NCBI GenBank assembly: GCA_018613035.1
Contig: JAGGRA010000013.1
Location: 1-64,000, forward strand
Length of the DNA: 64,000 nucleotides
Source: Pseudomonas sp. ISL-84
GTDB lineage: Bacteria; Bacillota; Bacilli; Bacillales; Cytobacillaceae
Reading direction: 5' to 3'
The position numbers and the translations under genes were made by a program. Shown here one piece after another: positions 40,730 through 49,548 of this stretch. Each line of letters opens with the position of its first letter. Position 1 is the first letter of the stretch. Below the pieces are notes generated by a model, which searched no databases, was not told the origin of the DNA, and saw only the letters and a list, made by a program, of their open reading frames with translations.

Positions 40730-42511
40730 CTATTTTCTTTTATCCTTTCCTTTACCTTTTAAGTCTACACCGATGGCTGCTCCGTTGCGGCTGGAGTCTG
40801 CCACGCCTTTAAAGGTGCCATTTTCATGGTCAATTAGGATGCTCTGTACATTTCCGATTGTTGTTGGATTTGGACCGAAGTTATGCCCCATATCATTTAG
40901 ATGATTCATGACTCCCTCAGAAATTCCCTCTTCATATCGATAGGAATTCAAATTGTTCGTATAGATGCGCGGCTCTTCGACTGCATCCTTTAATTCCATA
41001 TCATACTCGATTGCATGTAAAATGGTTTGCAGTACTGATGTGATAATGGTCGGGCCGCCTGGTGAGCCGACTGTCAGTACAGGTTCTCCGTCTTCAAAAA
41101 CGATTGTTGGTGTCATGGAGCTTAACGGGCGCTTGTTTGGCTGGACTTCATTGGCTCCGCCTGGAACAGCATCAAAGTCTGTCAGCTCGTTATTCAGCAT
41201 GAATCCGTAGCCCGGTACCATGATGCCAGTACCAAATACCTGTTCAATCGTTGTTGTATAAGAGACGACATTCCCCCATCTATCTGTTACTGAAAAATGG
41301 GTGGTCTCGCCATATTCCCTGTCGTTTGGCTGGGCAGCCGCTTCATAATTTGCTGAGCTGTTTTCATACTTCCATGGATCTCCAGCTTCCGGGTTTGCAT
41401 TCACTTCATCCAGGCTGATTAGTTCTTGGCGCTCTTTAATATAATCCGGGTGGAGCAATCCATTAATCGGAACATTTACAAATTCCGGATCACCTGCGTA
41501 TGCCGCACGGTCTGCGTAAGCCAAATGCATCGTTTCAGCAAGCAGATGGTATTTTTGCCATGAGTCTGTTTCGTATTGTGATAGATTAAAATCATCCAAG
41601 ATTTTCAGCATCTGCAGCAAAAATACACCGCCCGAGCTTGGAGGAGGCATGCTTGCTATTTCATAACCCTGATAGTCTCCCCAAACCGGTTCATCGATAG
41701 TTACATCATAGTTTGCAAGATCTTCCGGAGTCATCGATCCGCCGAAATCCTGGACAACACCAGCTAGGGCTTCGGCGATTTCCCCATTATAAAGAGCTTC
41801 CGCTCCGCCAGAACGAATCATTTTCAAAGTCTTCGCCAGGTCCTTCTGTACCAGATGGTCCCCTTCTGCCAAAGGTTCGCCATTTGGCAGAAATACTTCG
41901 CCTGCAGCCGATCTGCTCAGCTTATCCTGATTATCGGCAATCGCATCCGCCAATACCGAATCAATCGGGAAACCTTTATCAGCCAGCTTAATAGCAGGGC
42001 CGATCAGCTGCTGCATTGGACGTGTTCCCCATATATCCAGTGCCGTTTCCAAGCCTTTCAAGGTCCCTGGTACCCCGACTGCTGTACCGCCGGTTGAACG
42101 CTCCGAAAATGGAATAGGATTTCCGTCATCATCCAGAAACATATCAGGTGCGGCCCCGGCCGGAGCACGTTCCCGGCTGTTAATGATGTTCGTTTCCTCT
42201 GTCTCGCCATCATACACCATCATGAAGCCGCCGCCGCCAATACCTGACATCATCGGTTCCACCACGTTGAGTGCAAACTGGACAGCAACAGCCGCATCTA
42301 TGGCATTACCGCCCCTTTTTAAGACATCGGCACCAATCTGCGATGCGAGCGGATGGGCCGAAGCCACCATGCCGTCCTCGCCGACGTCAACCTGGCTATA
42401 GCCTTCATAGTCATTTTTAGGCTTTTTTGCCTGGCCGGTTAAAGGCATTGTGCCGGCCACTAGTAAAATACTAAAAAAAACGGCTAAACTGGCTTTCCAT
42501 ATTCTCTTCAT
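40730..42511 (-). CDS. ggt: Secreted gamma-glutamyltranspeptidase
   Basis: 593 residues. A signal peptide (about 1-28, ending TGQA) is followed by the large subunit (GMVASAHPLASQIGADVLKRGGNAIDAAVAVQFALNVVEP) and the autocleavage site before the nucleophilic Thr in EYGETTHFSVTD at about 404. The C-terminal small subunit has the PNKRPLSSMTPTIVF and GSPGGPTIITSVLQ motifs. It transfers or hydrolyses gamma-glutamyl groups of glutathione, glutamine or polyglutamate outside the cell. AAGGAGGAAAAAG precedes the ATG. Monocistronic. Confidence 0.95.
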   Translation of the reverse strand: MKRIWKASLAVFFSILLVAGTMPLTGQAKKPKNDYEGYSQVDVGEDGMVASAHPLASQIGADVLKRGGNAIDAAVAVQFALNVVEPMMSGIGGGGFMMVYDGETEETNIINSRERAPAGAAPDMFLDDDGNPIPFSERSTGGTAVGVPGTLKGLETALDIWGTRPMQQLIGPAIKLADKGFPIDSVLADAIADNQDKLSRSAAGEVFLPNGEPLAEGDHLVQKDLAKTLKMIRSGGAEALYNGEIAEALAGVVQDFGGSMTPEDLANYDVTIDEPVWGDYQGYEIASMPPPSSGGVFLLQMLKILDDFNLSQYETDSWQKYHLLAETMHLAYADRAAYAGDPEFVNVPINGLLHPDYIKERQELISLDEVNANPEAGDPWKYENSSANYEAAAQPNDREYGETTHFSVTDRWGNVVSYTTTIEQVFGTGIMVPGYGFMLNNELTDFDAVPGGANEVQPNKRPLSSMTPTIVFEDGEPVLTVGSPGGPTIITSVLQTILHAIEYDMELKDAVEEPRIYTNNLNSYRYEEGISEGVMNHLNDMGHNFGPNPTTIGNVQSILIDHENGTFKGVADSSRNGAAIGVDLKGKGKDKRK

Positions 42512-42682
42512 CTTTTTCCTCCTTTAGTAAGTTTTCTACACGTCTAACTTAAGAGGAAGGAAAAGGATTAGCAAGAAATAAGAGTTAATATTCTGAAAGT
42601 TAAATCTATTTTACTAGACCCGGATATGAAAAAAGTTCCAAATACCTTGGAAGACTAGGAATAAATGAGGAGTTATTTTTTT

Positions 42683-42972
42683 AGGCTGTTTTCGCAAAGT
42701 TTTTTGCTTACAAACTAGTTTTAATTACTGAGGTGATTGGAGCGGAAGGCACTTGATCCTCGAAAATGCATTCGCATTTTCTTACGACGAGGTGCTTATT
42801 CGAGGAAGATTATTCAATGTCCTGCGGGAAGAGAGGGAGCGGGAGACCCCGCAGGCGTGAAACGCCGAGGAAGCTCCCGTTCCTCCCCTCCCCGCGGGTT
42901 CGCTGCGTGACTGGAGCGGAAATCAACGGGCAATCTATAGTCCAAGAACAACAATCTATACGAATAGAGCCT
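42683..42972. repeat. MITE-like palindromic repeat, copy 5
   Basis: Left end AGGCTGTTTTCGCAAAG, right end CGAATAGAGCCT. It includes a GTGATTGGAGCGGAAGGC core, the inserted GAAAATGCATTCGCATTTTC module and GGAGCGGAAATCAACGGGC. Nearly identical to copy 9 at 61300. It ends 12 nt before the truncated gene at 42984. Confidence 0.85.
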
Positions 42973-42983
42973 ATTTTTACAAT

Positions 42984-43268
42984 TTACACACTATTCAATT
43001 CGAAAACCCCTCGGTCTACAGAAATTTCCACATACCCGATTATCTGATCAAACGAGAGAATCACATATGCTTTGGTATTTTTCAAGAACTCTTTGTAACC
43101 AATTGTACGGGAATAGTCATTGGTATCTCCCCTATAAAAATGGGAATATTCTTTGGGAGAAACAGCATCAGGCGCTATTCCTCCCAGTATAAAAGCTGAT
43201 TTGTCTTTCAGTTCCAGTCTGGATGCGATCTCATTAGCAATGATTGCATGCATGACTCTTGAACCCAT
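42984..43268 (-). pseudogene. Remnant of a zinc-dependent phospholipase C-like gene
   Basis: 94 residues. The first 65 (MGSRVMHAIIANEIASRLEL, then FILGGIAPDAVSPKEYSHFYRGDTNDYSRTIGYKEFL) match the N-terminus of zinc-dependent phospholipase C-like hydrolases, including His/Asp metal ligands, but those proteins are about 250 residues. The remaining tail (SFDQIIGYVEISVDRGVFELNSV) looks like the natural C-terminus. The middle, with the other metal ligands, seems to be lost by an in-frame deletion. The deleted gene ends right beside repeat copy 5. Confidence 0.5.
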
Positions 43269-43282
43269 TCTTCTCCCCCTAT

Positions 43283-43795
43283 CTACCAGGGCAAACCTGT
43301 TCCGTATTTTTTTGCCCTGGCTTCACTGTCTTTTTTGCGTTTTTTCCGGATTTCAGCGCGTTCTTTGGCTGTTTCATATAAACTCTTTTCTTCATCAGTT
43401 TCTGGCACTACGGAAGGTACTGGAGTTGGCTTGCCATTTTCATCGATGGCAACCATCGTCAGGAAAGACATGGCGCAAACATTTCGTTCGCCTGTGACCA
43501 GATCTTCGGCAATTACCTTGACAAAAACCTCCATCGAGGTTCTGCCTGTATAAGTTACAAATGCTTCCAGACAAACCGAATTGCCTTCATAAACAGGATG
43601 AAGGAAGTCAACGGAATCAGTAGATGCCGTTACAATATTCTTTCTCCCATGACGCATCGCTGCAATGGCTGCCACATCATCTATATAGGCCATAAGCTTC
43701 CCGCCGAATAAAGTTCCGTATGTATTCGTGTCAGGCGGCAGGACAATGCTTGTTTTTACTGTAAAGGACTCTCTGCATGTTTTTGTTTCATTCAT
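43283..43795 (-). CDS. Acyl-CoA thioesterase, hot-dog fold (YkhA type)
   Basis: 170 residues. The acyl-CoA thioesterase motif is VLPPDTNTYGTLFGGKLMAYIDDVAAIAAMRH at about 18-49, then STDSVDFLHPVYEGNSVCLEAFVTYTGRTSMEVFVKV. The C-terminus is a charged helix. It hydrolyses acyl-CoAs to free acids and CoA. GAGGAAACAAC precedes the ATG. Lies 14 nt upstream of the truncated phospholipase gene. Confidence 0.9.
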   Translation of the reverse strand: MNETKTCRESFTVKTSIVLPPDTNTYGTLFGGKLMAYIDDVAAIAAMRHGRKNIVTASTDSVDFLHPVYEGNSVCLEAFVTYTGRTSMEVFVKVIAEDLVTGERNVCAMSFLTMVAIDENGKPTPVPSVVPETDEEKSLYETAKERAEIRKKRKKDSEARAKKYGTGLPW

Positions 43796-43920
43796 GTTGT
43801 TTCCTCCTGAAGAGATAAAATATTTTCTTTTAGCATACCAAAAGCTGTTTGCTAATAAAAATAATTTGGAAAGTTCATCAAATTATTGTTGCCAAAAATA
43901 TCCTTAAGGGCATATAATTT

Positions 43921-43939
43921 TATTGACCAGTGTTCAATA
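43921..43939. promoter_or_regulatory. TetR operator, copy 1
   Basis: TATTGACCAGTGTTCAATA, an imperfect palindrome 15 nt before the tetR ATG. A near-identical copy (15 of 17 positions, reverse orientation) precedes the downstream epimerase gene. Confidence 0.7.
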
Positions 43940-43954
43940 ACGAAAGGTGATTTG

Positions 43955-44527
43955 ATGAGTCCAAGAAAAGCAGCCCACGATGAATTAACAAAAGAAGCGA
44001 TCATCACTGTAGCACGTGACCTGTTTGTCAGGGAAGGATACTCAGCAGCATCCATGAGAAAAATTGCGGATACTCTCCGCTGCAGCCACGGTGCCATCTA
44101 TTATCATTTCAAAAATAAAGCCCAATTATTTTATGAAATCATTGAAACCGATTTCCAGAAGCTCAACCGGGAGCTCGAAAGTGTTCTGGCTGAGCCTGCA
44201 GAAACCAATGAACAGAAGTTATATAACATTCTTTATCGGTATATCCAATTCGGCCTTACCCATCAAAAACATTATGAATTGATGTTTTTGATTCGTGACG
44301 ATGATTTAAAAAGCTATCTTCAGGAAGGACCAAATAAAAGCTATTTACATTTTGCACGGGCTATTAACTCCCTAACCAAGAAGCCTCTTTCCGTGAAGGA
44401 GATTTGGTCGATATTCCTAAGTATGCACGGTTTTGTGACGCATTATTGCAAATCGGAAACAGCATTTGAAGATGTGAAGGAGCTGGCCTCTTCACATGTA
44501 AATTTTTTAATCAAAGCAATTAGGTAA
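43955..44527 (+). CDS. TetR/AcrR family regulator
   Basis: 190 residues. The DNA-binding domain is at the N-terminus (LTKEAIITVARDLFVREGYSAASMRKIADTLRCSHGAIYYHFKNKAQLF). The start is ATG 43955 behind GAAAGGTG; the longer frame from 43886 would run through the operator. Operators before its own gene and before the epimerase gene 73 nt downstream indicate that it represses both. The inducer is unknown. Confidence 0.9.
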   Translation: MSPRKAAHDELTKEAIITVARDLFVREGYSAASMRKIADTLRCSHGAIYYHFKNKAQLFYEIIETDFQKLNRELESVLAEPAETNEQKLYNILYRYIQFGLTHQKHYELMFLIRDDDLKSYLQEGPNKSYLHFARAINSLTKKPLSVKEIWSIFLSMHGFVTHYCKSETAFEDVKELASSHVNFLIKAIR

Positions 44528-44563
44528 AGAAGTGAAGGATTATTTCTTCAATTTTACCGTCAT

Positions 44564-44580
44564 TTGAACAGCGGTCAATA
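44564..44580. promoter_or_regulatory. TetR operator, copy 2
   Basis: TTGAACAGCGGTCAATA is the reverse complement of the first operator with two central changes. It lies 20 nt before the epimerase start. Confidence 0.7.
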
Positions 44581-44599
44581 AAAAAAAAGGATGATTAAT

Positions 44600-45553
44600 A
44601 TGTTTAAAAAAGCTGCAGTGCTCGGTGCTACCGGCGGAATGGGCTACGCTTTGACAGAGGCTCTTTGCCAGAAAAATATAAAAACCATCGCATTTGCCAG
44701 ATCAGAAGAGAATTTGGTTAAATACAAAGAAAATTGGGGTTCAAATGCTGACATCTTTCCAGGAGATGCGATGAACCAGGCTGATGTTGAAAAAGCTGTT
44801 TCCAAAGCGGATGCCGTATTCCATGCTATCAATATCCCTTACCAGAACTGGGACCCGGCACTGTCCATTCTCCTGGATCATATTCTGGATGTTTGCAGCA
44901 AGCAGAATAAGCCATTTATCTATGTTGATAATATTTACTCCTACGGTCTGCAATCCAAGCCTGCAACCGAAACATCCGCCAAGAATCCTCACACAAAAAA
45001 AGGCAAGCTTCGCCAAACTTTGATTGAAAAAATTAAAAACTCAGGCGTTCCCTATATCATTGCGCATTTCCCTGATTTTTACGGACCGCAGACAGGCAAC
45101 ACCCTTTTACAATACACCTTCGAGCAAATTATCGATAAAAATACGGTTTTGTTTGTTGGTAAAACCAACATAGCCAGAGAATTTATATATATAAAGGATG
45201 GAGCGAAGGCATTAGCTGACCTTGCCTTAAAAGAAGGAGCGTACGGTGAAGTATGGAATATTCCAGGGACAGGGACGATTACAGGTGAGGAAATCGCACG
45301 TATTGCTTCCCGGCATCTCAATAAACAGGTTTCTTTTAGGCCTGTTCACAAATGGATGATCCGTGCCATTGGCGTCTTTGATCCTTTCATGAGGGAATAT
45401 ACGGAGATGATGTATCTAAATGAAACGCCCGTAATTCTGGACGGCAGCAAATACGAACAGCGCATTGGTGCTCTCCCTAAAACAACCTATGAAGATGGTA
45501 TAAAGGAAAGCCTAGACCATTTATTGAAAACAGCTGAGAGGAATGCCGTTTAA
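44600..45553 (+). CDS. NAD-dependent epimerase/dehydratase family protein
   Basis: About 317 residues, an extended short-chain dehydrogenase fold. The NAD(P) motif is KAAVLGATGGMGYALTEAL at about 4-22. YSYG (in VDNIYSYGL) replaces the canonical YxxxK region loosely, and FVGKTNIAREFIYIKDGAKAL is typical of atypical SDRs. The ATG at 44600 is better spaced from AAAGGATG than the one at 44591. Probably controlled by the upstream TetR regulator; it may detoxify or modify an aldehyde or ketone, which is speculative. Confidence 0.82.
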   Translation: MFKKAAVLGATGGMGYALTEALCQKNIKTIAFARSEENLVKYKENWGSNADIFPGDAMNQADVEKAVSKADAVFHAINIPYQNWDPALSILLDHILDVCSKQNKPFIYVDNIYSYGLQSKPATETSAKNPHTKKGKLRQTLIEKIKNSGVPYIIAHFPDFYGPQTGNTLLQYTFEQIIDKNTVLFVGKTNIAREFIYIKDGAKALADLALKEGAYGEVWNIPGTGTITGEEIARIASRHLNKQVSFRPVHKWMIRAIGVFDPFMREYTEMMYLNETPVILDGSKYEQRIGALPKTTYEDGIKESLDHLLKTAERNAV

Positions 45554-45570
45554 TACGGGCATTCCTTTTA
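45540..45570 (+). terminator. Terminator of the tetR-epimerase unit
   Basis: GGAATGCC / GGCATTCC stem overlapping the stop codon, followed by TTTTATT. Confidence 0.82.
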
Positions 45571-45572
45571 TT

Positions 45573-45778
45573 AGGCTGAGTGAAGGCTTCTTGTTGATTT
45601 TTGCAATTGGTGCAGATGACGCGAGGCCCTCGAAAACGCATTCGAATTTTTCGAGGGCGGTGTTATTCCTAAGATGCTTACTCAAAGTCCTGAGGGAGGA
45701 GTGTGACAAAGGCAGCCCCCGCGTCGTACTGCCCGCGTTCGCTGAGTGCCTAAAGGGAAAATTTAAAAGTGCCTTTAT
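45573..45778. repeat. MITE-like palindromic repeat, degenerate copy 6
   Basis: Begins AGGCTGAGTG and retains the CTCGAAAACGCATTCGAATT module, AAAGTCCTGAGGGAGGAGTG and TTCGCTGAG, but the core arms have decayed. This is the oldest-looking copy. Confidence 0.6.
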
Positions 45779-46713
45779 TTAAAGAAAGAATCCTTCTTTC
45801 TTCCTCGCAAAATATCCCCCATCCATCCTTTTTTAATGAGCATAATGTAAAGAGCTGCTGTAGTCGCAACAATTACGAAGATGGATAAGGGATATCCAAT
45901 TTTCCAGTCAAGCTCAGGCATATATTTAAAGTTCATGCCCCAAAGTGCTCCCCAAGAAGCAACCGGCGTCATTAAAGTCGTTATGACAGTCAGCGTTTTA
46001 ACAATTTCGTTTCCCCTGTGCATGGATACCATTTCTTCAAAATTAACCAGATCATCAATTTCCTGCTGATATTCCCTTACAAGCGTATATCCCCTCTCAA
46101 TTCTCTTGCATGTTCTTTTGAATTCGGCCCCTTCGGTTACATCTTCGCCAAAAGCTTCCTCAATCCCAAGCCTGATTTCTTTAACAGGAATCATTAGATT
46201 TTTCCATACTAAAATTTGATGGCGGAGCTGATAGATTTCTTCGAGGCGATTAATATTGTTTTTCTCTTTTATCTTCCAAAGCAAATCGTTTAATCTGACT
46301 TCAAACTTATCAATCTTTTGAATGTTATCACTTAGGACCTCACCCAAAATGACAAAAAATCCATCGATCGCATTGTGTGTTTGTTCCATTTTTTTTAATA
46401 GCAAAGAGTTATCGGATTGAATAACAGCGGAATCAAAGTTTACGGTTATTAGAAAGTCTCTCGTTAAAAAATAGTGAAATAAACTGTTCTCATGCTGCTC
46501 TTTTATTGTCTGCTGATAGATGAGCGAGCCGCTTATATACTCTTTTTCCCGCACAGTAGTATCCATTTCCATTACATTTGTTTTATTCTCTGTCGTTTTT
46601 TCAGCCCACTTCTGTAATGCATCTTTAAAATCCGGGGCTTTTTCACATTCTATTTCATTAGTATGGTCATAGCGATGCCACTTCCAATTATGCTCACTGT
46701 ATTCTTTTTTCAT
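45775..46713 (-). CDS. corA: CorA-type divalent cation transporter
   Basis: About 312 residues. A large N-terminal cytoplasmic domain ends in the long stalk helix. Two C-terminal membrane helices carry the GMN signature in SWGALWGMNFKYMPELDWKIGYP at about 263-285. CorA proteins form pentameric Mg2+ (or Co2+) channels. ATG 46713 (MKKEY) is better placed after GGAAAGGAAG than ATG 46719. No M-box riboswitch was seen upstream. Confidence 0.88.
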   Translation of the reverse strand: MKKEYSEHNWKWHRYDHTNEIECEKAPDFKDALQKWAEKTTENKTNVMEMDTTVREKEYISGSLIYQQTIKEQHENSLFHYFLTRDFLITVNFDSAVIQSDNSLLLKKMEQTHNAIDGFFVILGEVLSDNIQKIDKFEVRLNDLLWKIKEKNNINRLEEIYQLRHQILVWKNLMIPVKEIRLGIEEAFGEDVTEGAEFKRTCKRIERGYTLVREYQQEIDDLVNFEEMVSMHRGNEIVKTLTVITTLMTPVASWGALWGMNFKYMPELDWKIGYPLSIFVIVATTAALYIMLIKKGWMGDILRGRKKDSFFK

Positions 46714-46847
46714 CTCCATCTTCCTTTCCAGCTGGAGCCTTTCTCTTCTTATTTAATAATTACATGTTTCCCCTCTCCCCTCCTCATTAAAACCTTGCAA
46801 AAGGAGTAATTATTTCTTGATCTGGAAACAATGTTTAAATAAAAAAT

Positions 46848-46872
46848 GTTTTCATTTAAACAGGCCGGGTAA
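46848..46872 (+). promoter_or_regulatory. Probable sigma-B promoter of the 46924 gene
   Basis: GTTTTC and GGGTAA separated by 13 nt, close to the sigma-B consensus GTTTAA-N12-15-GGGTAT, about 45 nt before AGAGGAGGAG and the ATG. Confidence 0.55.
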
Positions 46873-46923
46873 ATGTAGAGTAAGAAATACAAATTTCTAT
46901 ATTTAAAGAGGAGGAGCATAATA

Positions 46924-47187
46924 ATGAATTCTCGTCCGTTAAATCCATATGTACTAGCAGGTGTCGGAATTACAAGTATTTTATTATTGACCAGCAAGAA
47001 CAATCGTAACAAGGTACAGTCCCTTGCCGTTAAAATGAAAGGCATGATTCCTGACCGTTTCCTTAATGATACAGTGCCAACAGAAAAGCTTGGTCACCCT
47101 GACCCCCATAATATTGAAGACAATAAAATGGTTGATGAAGGTTCCATGTATTCAGTTCAATACTATAATGAGACAGTACAGCAATGA
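46924..47187 (+). CDS. Small membrane-anchored hypothetical protein
   Basis: 87 residues. One N-terminal hydrophobic helix (YVLAGVGITSILLLTS) is followed by a basic region (KNNRNKVQSLAVKMKGMI) and a disordered acidic C-terminus ending SVQYYNETVQQ. AGAGGAGGAG precedes the ATG, a sigma-B-like promoter lies upstream and a good terminator follows, so it is probably an expressed general stress gene. Family not recognised. Confidence 0.7.
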   Translation: MNSRPLNPYVLAGVGITSILLLTSKNNRNKVQSLAVKMKGMIPDRFLNDTVPTEKLGHPDPHNIEDNKMVDEGSMYSVQYYNETVQQ

Positions 47188-47217
47188 CCTAAGGACTAGC
47201 TTCCTTAGGTTTTTTAT
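47188..47217 (+). terminator. Terminator of the 46924 gene
   Basis: CCTAAGG / CCTTAGG stem with an 8-nt loop and TTTTTTATAT tail. Confidence 0.88.
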
Positions 47218-47245
47218 ATAATTCAAAATAATCGGAGGAATAGAG

Positions 47246-47920
47246 ATGGGTGTGCTTTTTATCCTGATTTACTTGGGAATTGTTCTGGCTGTGATCGAAA
47301 TAAATACGCTGCTTTTTACTTATACCGGGCTGGATAAGCATATTGCACGATTTCAGGTTATCTCTATGCTGACAGGTACAGGATTTACAACAGGAGAGTC
47401 GGAACTGATCATTGATCACCCCATTCGCAGGAGAGTCGGTGCCTTTTTAATTTTGTTCGGTGCCTTTTCTTTGGCCGTGATCATTTCGGCCATCAGCAAT
47501 CTGCTTTCAGATGAGTTTTACACGACAAAAATTTCAATCGTAGCCGTCGTACTCATTATTATTATTTTCATTCTAAGAATGCCTTACATAAGAAAGTTTC
47601 TATCCGAAAAGCTTGAACATGAACTGGAAGAGCACTACGACTTTCGGGATTTGCCGATCAGGGAAGCCTTGCTCACAGATGAAAGCGATCATATTTTGGA
47701 TTATTTTATAGACAAGTCTTCCGGTTTCATTGGCAAAGAACTCAGAAATATTATTGAGGAGGATGAAGATATCCTTGTTCTCTACATCCAAAGAGGTGAT
47801 TTGAAAATCAGGAAAAAGCGGCTGGTCACAAAAGTCCAAGAAGGAGATCATGTTATTTTATATGGAGATGAAGAAGCAATTGAAGGAAAGTTCGGTCCAA
47901 AAGAAGATAGACAGAAATAA
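47246..47920 (+). CDS. Membrane protein with C-terminal TrkA-C (RCK_C) domain
   Basis: 224 residues. The N-terminal half has two to three membrane helices with a polar, GTGFTTGESELI loop that resembles the selectivity region of K+ transporters of the Trk/Ktr type. Residues 145-215 form a TrkA-C domain (GFIGKELRNIIEEDEDILVLYIQRGDLKIRKKRLVTKVQEGDHVILYGDEEAI). Such domains bind cyclic nucleotides or ions and regulate transport. The combination suggests a gated ion transport accessory protein; the exact role is unknown. ATG follows GGAGGAATAG. Confidence 0.75.
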   Translation: MGVLFILIYLGIVLAVIEINTLLFTYTGLDKHIARFQVISMLTGTGFTTGESELIIDHPIRRRVGAFLILFGAFSLAVIISAISNLLSDEFYTTKISIVAVVLIIIIFILRMPYIRKFLSEKLEHELEEHYDFRDLPIREALLTDESDHILDYFIDKSSGFIGKELRNIIEEDEDILVLYIQRGDLKIRKKRLVTKVQEGDHVILYGDEEAIEGKFGPKEDRQK

Positions 47921-47955
47921 AGCATCTTCTGCTAACAGGAAGATGCTTACTTTGC
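47920..47955 (+). terminator. Weak terminator after the TrkA-C gene
   Basis: AAGCATCTTC / GAAGATGCTT stem with a 9-nt loop; the tail ACTTTGC is short on T. Confidence 0.5.
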
Positions 47956-48036
47956 TGCTTTCCGATGGGCCGCATAGCCAATTCTATCCTGCCATTCCTC
48001 CCATCAATAAATATTTTCTCTATTTTATCCGTTTTT

Positions 48037-49362
48037 TCAGTTAAACTGTTTGGCAGGCGAGAGAAAAAGGGTTAGGCCGATTTTCCGGCAAACCGTTACA
48101 TAATGCATCATGGTGAGCAAAACAGCCCCAGTGTTCATCCCCATGATGATCCCGTCCATTTGCAGGCTGTGCATTGAACCCAGGAGGAACATCGCTGTAA
48201 AAGAAACTATCGTTGACCAGACTGAATGATAAAAGGCGTCTTTCATGAGACCCAATCCGATCAAATAGGCCTGCATCGGAATAATGAAAAAATGCAGCAG
48301 AAAGAATGGCCACAGCATCTGCAAATAAACGGCTGCATCGGTTGAATGGAAAAATACATCCGTAAGCGGTCTTGCAAAAAAGTAGAATAATGCTACGGAA
48401 GGAATACCATATAAGAACGTTACAAAGAACACCTGCTGAAGGAGACGCCGCAGTTCCTCCAAATTTTTTTCTGCATACTCTTTCGATACAGTCGGAATCA
48501 GCATGATCAAAAATGAGTGGGCAATAAATGATGGAAAAAAGCCGATGGTCATCGCTACACCAGCAAGCATCCCAAAATGCTCCGTGGCCACTTCCCCTGG
48601 TACGCCTGCTTTTAAAAGAGCTCCTTTTATCAAGAAGGGCTGAACAGCATGTGTCAGTGCGTGGAATACTCTAAGCGCTGTAGTAGGAACAGAGACAGAG
48701 ATTAAATTTTGCCGTACACTTTTCCCGCTAAGGATTTCAGATGGCTCCTTTTTGACACGCTGATACTGAATAATAAACATATGAAGCAAATAAAGGAAGA
48801 CAACGATCTCGCTCCCTATGAATGTACAAAAGGCGATAAAGACTGCCGTATCCGTATCGAATTGAAAGGCCTGATACAGCACGACCAGCAATAGAAGCTG
48901 AACAGACTTTCGCAGGAAATTTGAGGCTGCAATTTTCCCCATTTGATGCTTGCCCATAAAAAAGCCCCGGGCTATTGAGGAAAAAGACACAATCGGAATA
49001 AATCCAATGACCGTCCACCTTAGCAGAGGATGATATTCATTAAAAACAGAGACAAATGGAATAATTGCTGCCGCAAGCGGCATCAGTATAGCCGTAAAGA
49101 TGATGGTCAGCTTAATGACATGATTAAGCATGCTTCTGTGATATTTTTTATCCTTCTCGGCAATAAATTTGGATATGGATATCGGAAGCTCAAAGCTTGC
49201 TAAAAGGACGATCAGGAAAATGGTCGGCAAAATGGACATATACATGCCGAGCCCTCTCTCTCCAAGTTCCCTGGCAAGGACCATATTCACGACAAACTCT
49301 ATACACTCGCTGGCAAAGGCTGCCAGCGCAAGCAAAACAACTCCCTTGAAGAATTTACTCAT
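48037..49362 (-). CDS. MOP-superfamily flippase, SpoVB/polysaccharide-biosynthesis type
   Basis: 441 residues with 12-14 membrane helices. The start SKFFKGVVLLALAAFASECIEFVVNMVLARELGERGLGMYMSILPT is characteristic of SpoVB/YtgP-like lipid-linked precursor flippases, as is FFPSFIAHSFLIMLIPTVSKEYAEKNLEELR. It may translocate peptidoglycan or other polysaccharide precursors during sporulation or vegetative growth. AGGAGAGGCGC precedes the ATG. Which paralogue it is cannot be told by eye. Confidence 0.82.
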   Translation of the reverse strand: MSKFFKGVVLLALAAFASECIEFVVNMVLARELGERGLGMYMSILPTIFLIVLLASFELPISISKFIAEKDKKYHRSMLNHVIKLTIIFTAILMPLAAAIIPFVSVFNEYHPLLRWTVIGFIPIVSFSSIARGFFMGKHQMGKIAASNFLRKSVQLLLLVVLYQAFQFDTDTAVFIAFCTFIGSEIVVFLYLLHMFIIQYQRVKKEPSEILSGKSVRQNLISVSVPTTALRVFHALTHAVQPFLIKGALLKAGVPGEVATEHFGMLAGVAMTIGFFPSFIAHSFLIMLIPTVSKEYAEKNLEELRRLLQQVFFVTFLYGIPSVALFYFFARPLTDVFFHSTDAAVYLQMLWPFFLLHFFIIPMQAYLIGLGLMKDAFYHSVWSTIVSFTAMFLLGSMHSLQMDGIIMGMNTGAVLLTMMHYVTVCRKIGLTLFLSPAKQFN

Positions 49363-49548
49363 TGCGCCTCTCCTTATACATTGCAGATTCTATATAAGAT
49401 ATGAGACATGTCTCCATAATATTTTGCCAAATTAAATCTCTCCCTAAAAAAGTTCCTTATAGGTATTTATCACTATACGGTTTTATTATATTATTATTAT
49501 ACATATAGTAATATGTATCCATTAAATCCGTATTTTAGGAGGAGAAAA

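Noticed and set aside
45775-46900. M-box magnesium riboswitch before corA
   Set aside because: No M-box-like conserved segments or leader terminator were seen upstream of the corA start.
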